A DNA stretch of 64,000 nucleotides, taken from Chitinophaga sp. CB10. GTDB lineage: Bacteria; Bacteroidota; Bacteroidia; Chitinophagales; Chitinophagaceae. The notes under the pieces are model-generated. The model did not search any database. It was given only the letters and a program-made list of their open reading frames with translations, and was not told the origin of the DNA. Below are positions 27,026 through 36,600 of this stretch, piece by piece (the stretch's first letter is position 1; every line of letters starts with the position of its first letter). The translations under genes and the position numbers were made by a program. Where the stretch lies: assembly GCA_001870995.2 (NCBI GenBank), contig MLAV02000015.1:105759-169758 (forward strand), given 5' to 3'.

Positions 27026-28306
27026 CTACCCTACACTCCCCTTCAGCAACTTTGCTCCAATGGCGCATTCCAAACACCTCTTCCTGTCGCAATGCCACTT
27101 CTTCAGCTGCAGCAATGCCTGGGATTCCAGCGCATTCTCCGCCGCCACCCCGTGCTGCTTCCAGTTACGGATTACCACGTTATCTTCGGCGGGGAGCCTG
27201 AGCAGCATATCCATTGCCTTTTGCTGCTGGTAAAGGGAAGATTTCATCTTCCCGTAGAAATAGAGGAAAGGCAATACCACGTTGATCAATAAGCCATTTA
27301 CCCCTTTGGGGCCCATACTAACGGTTTTGGCTACTTCTTTATCGGGTTTATAGTGGGTTTTCCAGTAAGATGTGGGCGCCGCGGTGATCAACTGCCGTAA
27401 ACCGGCAATAGTACCGGCTTCCAGCAGGCTGCCGAGTAAACGGGGCTGCTGATGCCACAAAGCCGCAAATGCCGCTATGCGCATAGTGGGAAAGCCGGCA
27501 GGCCGCACCCGCAGCCACTCCCACCGACTGGGCGGCAGGGGCGCGAGGCGGTGTTTATGTTGCAGCCAGCGAAACTCCCGTTGGAGCGAGGCGGGATAAG
27601 GGTCTTTAAACTCCCCCTGCAGCAGGCCCGCCTGGCCAAAGAGCAGGGCCTCCGCCAGCAGCGGCTGGTGGCAATAGCGCAGCAATACCCGGTACGGGAG
27701 GGCCCTGGCTACATCCAGCAGCGGAGCGGCGTTCAGCGGCAGGCCAAAGCCTTCCGCCATGACCCGGTACAGCAGCTCCTCCCAGTTGTTGCCGCTGTGT
27801 TGCAGCCAGGCTTCCCACTGCTGCATTTTCTGCTCCCAGCGGTCCGCCAGGAGGCGCTCCATCCACGACTTCCACCACAACCGGGGCACGGTGGCGGCCT
27901 GGGCTTCGCAGGGCACAAAGCCTGCCGCATTTTTCAGGGAAGCATAGTGCTGCAGCAGCATTTTGGGCACGTACTGCTGTAATTCCAGGCAGGGCACCTG
28001 CAGCCGGTCATCATCGTGATAGAACACGACGTGGAGGATGATGTTGGCATACCGCTCATCATGCTGGTGCCGGTGCCGGAACCAGTCCGTACTGCGGAGG
28101 TGCAGCTCCACATTACCCATCCAGCGGGTATTGCCGATGCGGATGCTGGCGGCGGTGAAATCCGGGCCGTCGTGCAGGTTGCGGGAACCGGGATGGAGGA
28201 CTAAAATTTTCTCCCCATTGGTAGACTGCAGATCGCGCTGGTTATACAGGCGATACTGCCAGATAAACTGGAGTAACTCCTCACGGAGCAAAGGGTTAAC
28301 AGGCAT
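27026..28306 (-). CDS. DUF2851 family protein
   Basis: A 426-residue protein of a family common in Bacteroidota and without known function. The diagnostic opening is present: LQFIWQYRLYNQRDLQSTNGEKI, then HPGSRNLHDGPDFTAASIRI and the strand GNVELHLRSTDWFRHRHQHDERYANIILHVVF. The last motif, with its E, H and D residues, looks like a nuclease-type core, but no activity is established. The C-terminus is Cys-containing (KWHCDRKRCLECAIGAKLL), possibly a metal site. It reads divergently from the SAM riboswitch unit. Confidence 0.88.
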   Translation of the reverse strand: MPVNPLLREELLQFIWQYRLYNQRDLQSTNGEKILVLHPGSRNLHDGPDFTAASIRIGNTRWMGNVELHLRSTDWFRHRHQHDERYANIILHVVFYHDDDRLQVPCLELQQYVPKMLLQHYASLKNAAGFVPCEAQAATVPRLWWKSWMERLLADRWEQKMQQWEAWLQHSGNNWEELLYRVMAEGFGLPLNAAPLLDVARALPYRVLLRYCHQPLLAEALLFGQAGLLQGEFKDPYPASLQREFRWLQHKHRLAPLPPSRWEWLRVRPAGFPTMRIAAFAALWHQQPRLLGSLLEAGTIAGLRQLITAAPTSYWKTHYKPDKEVAKTVSMGPKGVNGLLINVVLPFLYFYGKMKSSLYQQQKAMDMLLRLPAEDNVVIRNWKQHGVAAENALESQALLQLKKWHCDRKRCLECAIGAKLLKGSVG

Positions 28307-28412
28307 ATAGATATGGTTGGTTTTTCTAAAATTAGTGCAGGATTGGCAATAAAAAATCAGGCGCCGGAAAAAAATTTAGCAACGGGATTTGGAAAATTGC
28401 ATCAACTGCCGT

Positions 28413-28420
28413 TACCTTTG
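28413..28420 (+). promoter_or_regulatory. Promoter (-7 element) of the SAM-riboswitch transcript
   Basis: TACCTTTG matches TAnnTTTG, and a TTTG at 28388-28391 lies 21 bases upstream, the right distance for the Bacteroidota -33 element. Transcription would start just before the riboswitch. Confidence 0.7.
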
Positions 28421-28439
28421 CACCCAGTTCTTACACATC

Positions 28440-28554
28440 ACTTATCCAGAAAGGCGGAGGGTCTGGCCCTACGATGCCTTAGCAACCTTTCCTGAATTGC
28501 AAGTCAGGAAAAAGGTGCTAATTCCTGCCCCGGGCGTACCGGGGAAAGATAAGT
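28440..28554 (+). promoter_or_regulatory. SAM-I (S-box) riboswitch aptamer
   Basis: The S-box core is recognisable in order: P1 strand CTTATCC, then GGCGGAGGGTCTGGCCCTA, then GCCTTAGCAACC, the later AAGGTGCTAATTCC, a GC-rich P4 hairpin (CCCCGGGCGTACCGGGG) and closing GATAAG that pairs with the first strand. It binds S-adenosylmethionine and is expected to lower expression of the downstream methionine genes when SAM is plentiful. A terminator hairpin follows 38 bases later, so control is probably by transcription termination. Confidence 0.95.
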
Positions 28555-28592
28555 TGGCAGAGATTAATCTTCACCTGAAATATATTTGAAAG

Positions 28593-28624
28593 GCTCTTCC
28601 AACAAAAGGAAGAGCTTTTTTTTT
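28593..28624 (+). terminator. Expression-platform terminator of the SAM riboswitch
   Basis: GCTCTTCC / GGAAGAGC with a seven-base loop and nine T. It lies between aptamer and first gene and should form when SAM is bound. Confidence 0.85.
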
Positions 28625-28730
28625 GCTCCTCTCCCTCCCTTCATGGATTTGTGGTTGTTTAAGTTAGATTTTAGTGATAAAGTTGCAGAATGTATTTCCA
28701 TATTCTGACATCATTAAAACAGTTCTGACA

Positions 28731-29909
28731 ATGAAAACAGCAACACAACTGATTCACAGCATTCCGGTAGACGAACTGACAGGCGCCATTTCAGTGCCTA
28801 TCTATCAAACGTCCACTTTTGTGCAGGAATCACCGGGCATTAACAAAGGCTTCGAATTTTCCAGGGCCAACAATCCTACGCGGAAGGTACTGGAAGAACT
28901 GATCTGCAACCTGGAAGAAGGGTATGCAGGGTTCGCGTTTGCCAGCGGTATGTCCGCCATTGACGCTGTTTTGAAATTGCTGAAAACCGGCGATGAGATC
29001 ATGGCGGTGGAAGATACCTACGGTGGTATTTTCCAGATTTTCAACCACATGTTCGAGCGCTTTGGTATCAAGGTCAACTTCGTTGATACCAGCAATACCG
29101 ACAAGGTGCTGGCAGCTATCACTCCCAAAACAAAGGTGATATGGCTGGAATCGCCTACCAACCCTACGCTGCGTATTTCGGATATCAAGTCTGTCAGCAA
29201 GATTGCCAAACAGCATAATATCCTGCTCGTGGTGGACAATACTTTCAGTACCCCGTTGCTGCAGCAACCTATTACGCTCGGTGCTGATATTGTTATCCAC
29301 AGCGCGTCCAAATACCTGGCGGGGCACTGCGACGTCATCGCAGGACTGGTAGTGGTGAACTCCAAGCCGCTGGCGGATCAGATCCGGTACAACCAGAATA
29401 TTTCCGGTAGTATCCTCAGTCCGTTCGAAGCCTGGCTCACCATCCGCGGTATCGAAACGCTGGCACTGCGCCTGGAAAAACAATGCGCCAACGCATTGGC
29501 CGTGGCCCAGTGGTTAAGCACGCATCCGGCGATCGACAAGGTGTATTATCCCGGGTTGGCCACCCATAAGAATCACCACATCGCCCGCAAACAACAAAAG
29601 AACTACGGCGGCCTTGTCAGCTTCTCCCTGAAAAGCGATAACATCAAAAATGCGATCCGCATTGTGAACGCTACCAAGCTGTTCAAACTGGCGGAAAGCT
29701 TTGGCGGCGTAAAGAGCATGCTGGCCCACCCGGCCACTATGACGCATCGCAACATCCCGGAAGATTTCCGGAAGAAAACGGGCTTGCAGGACTCCTGTAT
29801 CCGACTGTCCCTGGGGATTGAGGATGCGGAAGACCTGATCAACGACCTGAAACAGGCACTGGACAGATTAAACTCTCCTGCCGGGAAACAAATTACTGTT
29901 TTACAATAG
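28731..29909 (+). CDS. PLP-dependent transsulfuration enzyme (cystathionine gamma-synthase / O-acylhomoserine sulfhydrylase type)
   Basis: A 392-residue Cys/Met-metabolism PLP enzyme. I use the ATG at 28731 (MKTATQLIHS). An upstream start would lie between the riboswitch terminator and this site without conserved residues. Signatures include PIYQTSTFVQ, the FSRANNPTRKVLE phosphate-binding loop, LESPTNPTLRISDI, VVDNTFSTPLLQQP, and the PLP lysine in SASKYLAGHCDVIAG. The SAM riboswitch and the following homoserine dehydrogenase place it in methionine synthesis from an activated homoserine. The exact sulfur donor (cysteine or sulfide) cannot be read from sequence, and a gamma-lyase role is less likely here. 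Confidence 0.92.
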   Translation: MKTATQLIHSIPVDELTGAISVPIYQTSTFVQESPGINKGFEFSRANNPTRKVLEELICNLEEGYAGFAFASGMSAIDAVLKLLKTGDEIMAVEDTYGGIFQIFNHMFERFGIKVNFVDTSNTDKVLAAITPKTKVIWLESPTNPTLRISDIKSVSKIAKQHNILLVVDNTFSTPLLQQPITLGADIVIHSASKYLAGHCDVIAGLVVVNSKPLADQIRYNQNISGSILSPFEAWLTIRGIETLALRLEKQCANALAVAQWLSTHPAIDKVYYPGLATHKNHHIARKQQKNYGGLVSFSLKSDNIKNAIRIVNATKLFKLAESFGGVKSMLAHPATMTHRNIPEDFRKKTGLQDSCIRLSLGIEDAEDLINDLKQALDRLNSPAGKQITVLQ

Positions 29910-29965
29910 TGTGGCGCAAATAGCTGTAAAGCTGATTGATGACCACCAGAAGTTATAAGTTAGAT

Positions 29966-31147
29966 ATGGAAAACAAGATCATCAATTTAGGTATTTTCGG
30001 ATTCGGCTGCGTAGGACAAGGGTTGTATGAAGTTTTGAACAGAACAAAAGGTATTAATGCAAGGATTAAAAAAATCTGTATTAAAGATCCTAACAAATCA
30101 AGACCAATCGACAGCAGTTATTTTACTACTGACAAAAATGAAATTCTCGAAGATCCTACCATTGACGTGGTTGTGGAACTCATCAATGAAACAGATGCAG
30201 CATTTGAGATCGTCAGCACCGCCCTGCGCAACGGCAAAGCAGTAGTGAGCGCCAGCAAACGCATGATTGCTGAAAACCTCGCTTCCCTGTACCAGCTGCA
30301 GGCGGAAAACAAAGTGCCTTTCCTGTACGAAGCATCCAGCTGCGCCAGTATTCCCATCATCCGTAACCTGGAAGAATACTACGACAACGACTTGCTGAAC
30401 GCGGTGGAAGGTATCTGCAACGGCTCTACGAACTATATACTCACCAAAATTTTCGAAGAAAACCTGAGCTTCGACACGGCGCTGAAACAGGCGCAGGAAC
30501 TGGGCTTCGCGGAAACCGATCCTACCCTCGACATCGAAGGATATGATCCTAAATTCAAAATCGTCATCCTCCTGTTGCATGCCTTCGGTACATTCGTAAA
30601 ACCGGAAGAAGTGTTCAACTTCGGTATTCATCACCTGAATGATTTCGATATCCAGTTCGCCAAACAACGTAATTCTACGATCAAACTCATTGGGCACTGC
30701 CGCCGCAACAACGGAAACGTATTTGCGTTTGTACTGCCTCACCTCGTGAAAGAACACAACCTGCTCTACGATGTATATAATGAATACAACGGCATCCTGC
30801 TGGAAAGCGCTTTCACGGATAAACAATTCTTTGTAGGCAAGGGAGCGGGCGGCACCGCTACCGGTAGCGCCGTACTGTCCGACATCTCCGCGCTGTTGTA
30901 CAACTACCGTTACGAATACAAGAAGATCAAGCAAAACAACCAGCCGGCTTTCACCAACGATGTGAAGCTGAAAATCTACCTCCGTTACAAAACTCCTGAC
31001 CAGGTGGACCTGACCGAGTTCTTCAGCATTGAAGAAAAATATGAGTCCGCCGCATGGCGTTATGTAGTAGGCACCATCAACCTGCAGAAACTGAAAGATG
31101 CTGCATGGCTGAAAAATAAAGATGTGAACCTGCTGGTATTGGAATAA
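29966..31147 (+). CDS. hom: Homoserine dehydrogenase
   Basis: NAD(P)-dependent reduction of aspartate semialdehyde to homoserine, feeding methionine and threonine. With the ATG at 29966 the product is 393 residues. Upstream in-frame TTG/ATG codons would add about 10 unsupported residues. The Rossmann motif GIFGFGCVGQGLYEVL is at the N-terminus. The catalytic-domain hallmark is intact: NGSTNYILTKIFEEN, then AQELGFAETDPTLDIEGYD with the catalytic and substrate residues. There is no fused aspartokinase and no clear ACT domain. The gene follows the transsulfuration enzyme by 56 bases and should share the SAM-controlled transcript. Confidence 0.93.
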   Translation: MENKIINLGIFGFGCVGQGLYEVLNRTKGINARIKKICIKDPNKSRPIDSSYFTTDKNEILEDPTIDVVVELINETDAAFEIVSTALRNGKAVVSASKRMIAENLASLYQLQAENKVPFLYEASSCASIPIIRNLEEYYDNDLLNAVEGICNGSTNYILTKIFEENLSFDTALKQAQELGFAETDPTLDIEGYDPKFKIVILLLHAFGTFVKPEEVFNFGIHHLNDFDIQFAKQRNSTIKLIGHCRRNNGNVFAFVLPHLVKEHNLLYDVYNEYNGILLESAFTDKQFFVGKGAGGTATGSAVLSDISALLYNYRYEYKKIKQNNQPAFTNDVKLKIYLRYKTPDQVDLTEFFSIEEKYESAAWRYVVGTINLQKLKDAAWLKNKDVNLLVLE

Positions 31148-31232
31148 GCGTAACTATTGTTTAGTCAGATATAGAAAACAAGATCAGAAACCAGCCGCAA
31201 TGCATTTCCGCAAAGCGGAACCAACCATCTCG

Positions 31233-31261
31233 ACGGCGCAGTTTTCTGCGCCGTATTTTTT
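31233..31261. terminator. Terminator after the SAM-regulated operon
   Basis: ACGGCGCAG / CTGCGCCGT perfect stem with TTTT loop and A-T7 tail, touching the stop codon of the convergent gene. Confidence 0.88.
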
Positions 31262-31866
31262 TACCACCCATTGCGGCGGATGTCCATCACAATACCGTCT
31301 GCCACCTTCCCCGGCAGGTCCGTACGCAGGTAAGTCCAGTTAGGCGTATCGCTGTAATTGCGTTGGTCCTTTTTGTCCATTCTGCGCATATGTGTGCGGT
31401 AGATGGGCGGGGCCAGGTAAAAATGCGCTTTCCCTTCCTCATCCAGCTGCAACAACCGCAGGAAAAAGAACATAGGCGTACCGTTGGAGTAAGCTTTCAT
31501 CTGGTACACATCGCCTACTTGCGGATCAGCAGCGCATTGGCGGATACGCCTTTGGGCGGCTTTATCGGAAAGGTAAGCATAGAGTGTCATCCAGAAGAAG
31601 GGTAAGGCGCCGGCGTAGAGGAGTGCAGGCGTTGCCGTTTGCAAGTATTTTTCCCGTATAGCCGGTACACGTTGGCCATTGCCGCAACTGCTACAGTAAA
31701 TGGTGACCATCTTCCGGCCGGTGGGGTATAAAGGCACGGTCAGGAAATGATGATAATCCCGCATGACCCTTACCTGTAGTTGGGTGGCACGGCATTCGGG
31801 GCAAGGAGTATCTGTTACGAGGTCAAATTTTATTAAGGCTATTCTCTTGCCGAACATGGGGCGCAT
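31261..31866 (-). CDS. Zinc-ribbon membrane protein of unknown function
   Basis: A 201-residue protein with two CxxC pairs, CPECRATQLQ near residue 18 and CSSCGNGQRVPA near residue 53, that can form one zinc ribbon. One hydrophobic segment follows (ATPALLYAGALPFFWMTLYAYL, residues 75-97) and a soluble C-terminal half rich in Arg, Tyr and Asp. I do not recognise a named family beyond this layout, which resembles zinc_ribbon-plus-TM proteins. Its stop codon overlaps the T-run of the convergent terminator. Monocistronic as far as visible. Confidence 0.75.
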   Translation of the reverse strand: MRPMFGKRIALIKFDLVTDTPCPECRATQLQVRVMRDYHHFLTVPLYPTGRKMVTIYCSSCGNGQRVPAIREKYLQTATPALLYAGALPFFWMTLYAYLSDKAAQRRIRQCAADPQVGDVYQMKAYSNGTPMFFFLRLLQLDEEGKAHFYLAPPIYRTHMRRMDKKDQRNYSDTPNWTYLRTDLPGKVADGIVMDIRRNGW

Positions 31867-31956
31867 AGGTATATAGGCTTATGTTGGTTACAATAGTAAT
31901 AAAATTCACAGGAAAACGGAACCTTCTTCTTTAACATGATAACGCAGCAAAACGGC

Positions 31957-31987
31957 AAAGGGAGAGCGCCTGCGGCACTCTCCCTTT
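31957..31987 (-). terminator. Hairpin downstream of the SusD gene
   Basis: AAAGGGAGAG / CTCTCCCTTT, a 10-base perfect stem about 130 bases beyond the SusD stop. A second stem CCTCCCG/CGGGAGG lies at 32007-32024. The T-tail on the minus strand is interrupted (TTTGCCGTTTTG), so termination strength is uncertain. Confidence 0.45.
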
Positions 31988-32114
31988 AAGCGTTTAACAG
32001 GACGGGCCTCCCGTCAGCGGGAGGATGGCGATGGCATGCTCCCTGCGCGATTGATGGTGTTACCGTTACCCTATTGCGGCGTGACGGTAAATCTCTCTTC
32101 CCCCCCTAAAAAAA

Positions 32115-33617
32115 TTAATACCCCGGATTAGGCATCAGTTTAGGATTGGCGATCATTTCTGAAATGGGAATGGGGAGCAGGAGCCGATGGGCCGACCAGG
32201 GCTGTTTATACGCCAGCTTACTCAGCACCGCCGAGGCTTTGCCAGTACGCTTGAGATCCAGCCAGCGGTGGCCGCCTTCCGCAAACAGCTCCGTCTGCCG
32301 TTCGTGCATAACGGCATCCAGCAATGCATCCCGGCTGGCTGCGGTGGTATTGCCGAGGCCTGCGCGGGTACGGATAATATTGATATCCGCCGCGGCCTCC
32401 GTGGTTTTGCCCAGCTGCGCATTAGCTTCCGCGCGTATGAGGTACACCTCCCCGAGGCGCAGCGCCATCATGCTCAGGTTGCCTTTATAGGTCCCCTGCG
32501 GGTCCGCCAGGGCGTACTTCCAGGCGTAATACACGGGCACGGCGTTATAGGGCTCCTCCTTTGGCGTGAGCGTGCGGGAGGCCCATTTCACCAGGCGCTG
32601 GTCGCCGGCTTCAAAAGCCTGCACCTGCTGCGTTGTAAATTTTAACTGTGGCAGAATCATGAAGGAAAGGGATGACCACATATCAGGCGTGGTATATAAT
32701 TCCTCCATATCCGGGTAATCCGACAACTTGAATAAAGGCGAGACCATAAAGGCTTCCGGCAGTTGCCCCATCCCCTGGGAACTGCCTTGCAGCTGCCAGA
32801 TGGCTTCCTGGCTGTTGGGTTCAAAAGTTTTTTCCAGGGCCGTCAGCTGGTATTTGCGGCTGTTGATCACCAGGTCCGCCTGGGCGGCTGCTTCCGCCCA
32901 CTTTTGCTGATAGAGGTACACCCGCGCGAGCATGGTTGCCGCGCCGTATTTATTGACCTGGGATTTATTGTTGCCAGTGGCTGTATAGTTATCCTGCAGC
33001 AGCGCTTCCGCTTCCTTTAAATCCGCTTCTATCTGCGCATATACGGCGGGTACCGGGCTACGGCCCTTGCTCATGTTCTGGTTCACGTCCGTCACCATAA
33101 TCAGCGGCACCTCGCCAAAGCAGTTCACCAGCAGGAAATAGGCATAGGCGCGGAGGAACTTCGCCTCGCCGGTAATGCGCTGCCGGGTACTGTCAGAAAT
33201 GTTGTTAGCGGACGCCAGTCCTTCCAGCACGGAGTTGACGGTGTAGATGATACGATATGGCTTGGCCCAGTAGGTAACGGAATAGGGGTCCGCCTTGACC
33301 ATCTGGCAAGTATTGTAGGGATACAGCAATTCATTCTGGGAGCCATAGGTTAGTTCCAGCTCATCGCTCAGGAGCCCGCCGCCGATGGTGAGCCCGCCGT
33401 TGAAAGCGCTCACCTGCTCTCCATCTTCGCTGGCCATCAGGGAGTAGGCGGCTGCCAGCGCTGCATTGGCATTCTGGTCATTTTTAAAAACGATTTCCGT
33501 GCCTACGGTGCTGATCGGCGGGTCTATTTCAATCAGTTTTGTACAGGAGGAAAGGCCCGCCCCTGCCAGCAAAGCTGTAATGAACAACCGGTATGGTAAT
33601 TTATTTAAATCAAACAT
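32115..33617 (-). CDS. SusD/RagB-family nutrient-binding outer-membrane lipoprotein
   Basis: Surface lipoprotein that lids the SusC channel and binds the substrate. With the ATG at 33617 the precursor is 500 residues, with a lipobox LSSC (Cys at about residue 24). An upstream ATG at 33650 would overlap the SusC gene by 13 bases. Typical SusD features are the TPR-like N-terminal half, AKFLRAYAYFLLVNCFGEVPL near residue 134 and the C-terminal MHERQTELFAEGGHRWLDLKRTG and LLPIPISEMIANPKLMPNPGY. It is the last gene of the protease/FecR/SusC transcript, 20 bases after SusC. Substrate is inferred to be peptide or protein from context. Confidence 0.95.
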   Translation of the reverse strand: MFDLNKLPYRLFITALLAGAGLSSCTKLIEIDPPISTVGTEIVFKNDQNANAALAAAYSLMASEDGEQVSAFNGGLTIGGGLLSDELELTYGSQNELLYPYNTCQMVKADPYSVTYWAKPYRIIYTVNSVLEGLASANNISDSTRQRITGEAKFLRAYAYFLLVNCFGEVPLIMVTDVNQNMSKGRSPVPAVYAQIEADLKEAEALLQDNYTATGNNKSQVNKYGAATMLARVYLYQQKWAEAAAQADLVINSRKYQLTALEKTFEPNSQEAIWQLQGSSQGMGQLPEAFMVSPLFKLSDYPDMEELYTTPDMWSSLSFMILPQLKFTTQQVQAFEAGDQRLVKWASRTLTPKEEPYNAVPVYYAWKYALADPQGTYKGNLSMMALRLGEVYLIRAEANAQLGKTTEAAADINIIRTRAGLGNTTAASRDALLDAVMHERQTELFAEGGHRWLDLKRTGKASAVLSKLAYKQPWSAHRLLLPIPISEMIANPKLMPNPGY

Positions 33618-33637
33618 AATTTTCTTGAATTGAGGCA

Positions 33638-36600
33638 TTATAAATCGCACCTGATACCAAAGTTTATTTTACGCATGGCCGGATCAGTGAGGGCCACTTC
33701 AGGATCCACGCCCTGGTAGTTGGTGAGCATAAAGAGGTTATCGCAGGACACATCAAAGTACACGCCGCGGAGCTTCGCCTTCCTGGTCCATGCTTCCGGC
33801 ATGCTGTAGGTAAGGGTGGCGCCCTGTAAGCGCAGCAGGTTGATCATTTTATACCTGCCGTCTGATTCTACGGCAAGGCCTGCCCCGGTTTCCTGCTGTA
33901 AATAAGGCCGCATGCCGGCGGAGTGATCCCCCGGGCCTTTCCACCTTGCGTTGAACTGGTCGTAGGTGACATTGCGCATGGTACCTACGGTTTGCAGCGC
34001 ATTGTTGGTAGAAGTGTACCAGCGCTTAAACGAAAGGTTAGCCGACAAACTAAATTGTTTGTACCGGAAGGTTGTCTGGAAACCGCCGTAGAATTTGGGT
34101 TGCGTATTGAGGACGATACGGTTGTCGCCCGTGCCGGGCGGCGCATTCTGCGTGGTGCTGATTTGCCCGTCCTTATCGTAATCTTCGAACATGGGTATGC
34201 CCGTGGCCGGATCGATGCCGAGGAAGTGATACAGGTACACTGCATCCAGGGAGTTGCCGATGATGTATTTGGTGAAGTAGGAAGACTCTTCGATACCGGG
34301 ATAGGACAGCAGTTTATTCTTCTCGAAGCTGGTATTGAAGCTGACGAACCAGTTAATATTCTTTTTAGCAATCAGCCGGCCGCCCAGGGTAATATCCATC
34401 CCTTTGTTTTCCACATTGGCCGGCAGGTTGGTGACCACGTTGCCCAGCCCGGTGATAAAGGCTGTGCTGTAGGATAAGAGCTGGTCATCGCAGGTATTGC
34501 GGTAGAGGTTCACATCCAGGCTGATGTTATCGTCCAGGAAGGCGGTATTCAGCGCCAGGTCCAGCGATTTTTTGGTTGGCCAGTGGAACTGGTTATTGGC
34601 CTGCCATTGCAGCAGCAGCGGCGAGTAGCCGTTATAGTTAGGCAGCTTACCGCCGGCGCCATTGCTGCCCCATTGCGGGAGGAACTGGTATTCCCCTACT
34701 GCGTCGGAACCGGTGGTTCCGTAGGTCAGGCGGAGTTTTAAAAGGCTGATCGCTTCCGGCAAAAATGCGCGCATCCATTTTTCTTCAGAGGCAATCCAGG
34801 CGCCGCCTACGGAGGAGAAGGTACCGAACTGTTTACCGGGGCCAAAGCGGCTGCTACCGTCCCTCCTGGCTGTCAGGTTCAAAATATATTTACCTGCATA
34901 GTTGTAATTGAGGGAGCCGAAAATACCTGCATACTTATATTTGGCGGCATTTTCCGTAATGGATAAAGAAGGAGCGTTAGCGATGCTGTTCATCAGGTCC
35001 CCGGAGGTATAATCGGACCCCAGCTCAGCGATGGCCGTCGTTTGCGTGTATTGGTAGGTACTACCGGCCAGGAGGGACACCTGCCCCTGTTGCCCTAAAA
35101 CAAAGGAATAGTTGAGTTGTGGTTCCACAATGAAGTTACTATTCTGCGTCCGGAACTGGCTGAGCTTACCGAGGTCGACATTACCCGACTGCGAACCGAC
35201 GAAACTGACGTAAGGCGGCGTGGCAGTGCTGGAATTGGTGATGTTTAACTGGTAACCGATGTTGGTGGAAAAGGATAAACCTTTCAGGATATTATAGGTA
35301 ACGGTACCGCCTATACGCGAATTAAAAGGTTTTTGTTCCGTTTTGGTGGACAGCATTTTAAACAGGAAATCAGAGAAGTTGGAAGTACCGGCATTGAAGT
35401 TGACGCCGGCCCATCCTGCCTTATTAAACTTCCCGTCTGCCGTGAAGATAGGCGGCGCATTTGGCGCTAAAGTAGAAAGGGCTTCCGGCATTCTTACCTG
35501 GTTATTATATCCGAAACCGATGCCGGAATTCAGACTGATGAGGAGCTTATTGTTAAAGCTGGTATTATTCAAAGAAAAATTCAGTCCGCCTGTATGCACG
35601 CCACCGCCGAAATTGCTGATCCCTTCTTCTTTGGTATAGTTGGCGGAAACGTTGTAAGTGGTACCGGCTACGCCGCCCGTCATCCCGATGCCGGTGGCAA
35701 TACGTTTGCCAACGCCGCCGTACAGCACGCGCTGCCAGTCCGTGTACCGGGTGGTATCCCAGAGCAGCAGGTCCGGCGCCAGGCCGATGCCTTCATTGAG
35801 CGTAGGGGTAACGCCGGCGTTCTTAAAAGCTTCCCGGCGCATTTGCAGGTAATCCGGCGTATTGAGCATGTGCTGGTACCTGCGGACCATAGTCAGCCCT
35901 TCTGAAAAGCTGACGTTGAACCGTGTAGGTCCGATCGCGCCTTTTTTGGTAGTGATGAGGATAACGCCGTTGGCGCCGCGGCTGCCGTAAATAGCGGTAG
36001 CATCCGCATCTTTCAGGACGGAGATGGAAGCGATCGTCCGGGGATCGATGCCGAAAAAGGGACTGAGGCCTGTGGTGCTACCCTGATCAAGACCGTAGGA
36101 TAGCTGGGAGATAATGGCGGGCGTGTTCACATTATTCGGATTCGCTTTCAGGTCCAGTACGGACATGGGGATACCGTCCACAATCACCAGCGGTTCCGCG
36201 GAGAAGTTGGGATTAATTGTATTCCGTCCGCGGATCTGCATACGTACCGGCGCTGCGGGGCTGCCGCTGGTTTGGGTGATAAGCAGTCCGGCTACGCGGC
36301 CTTCCAGGGCTTGCAGCGGGTTGGTGATGGGCAGGTTTTCAATTTCTTTCCCGGAGATGGTGGTCATACTGCCGGTGGAAAAACGTTGCGTTGTGGTACC
36401 GTAAGCTTTCACGACCACTTTATCCAGCTGGTTCTCGGCCGGTTTCATAAAGAAGGAATAGTTGCGTTGGCTGGTACTGATGAGCAATTCCTTCGCGGAC
36501 GCGTAACCGATAAACGAAACCATAATTTCTTCCCCTAATTTAACCCCATGCAACACAAAATTGCCTTGCTCGTCCGTAAGGGCTTGTTTTTTCGTCACGG

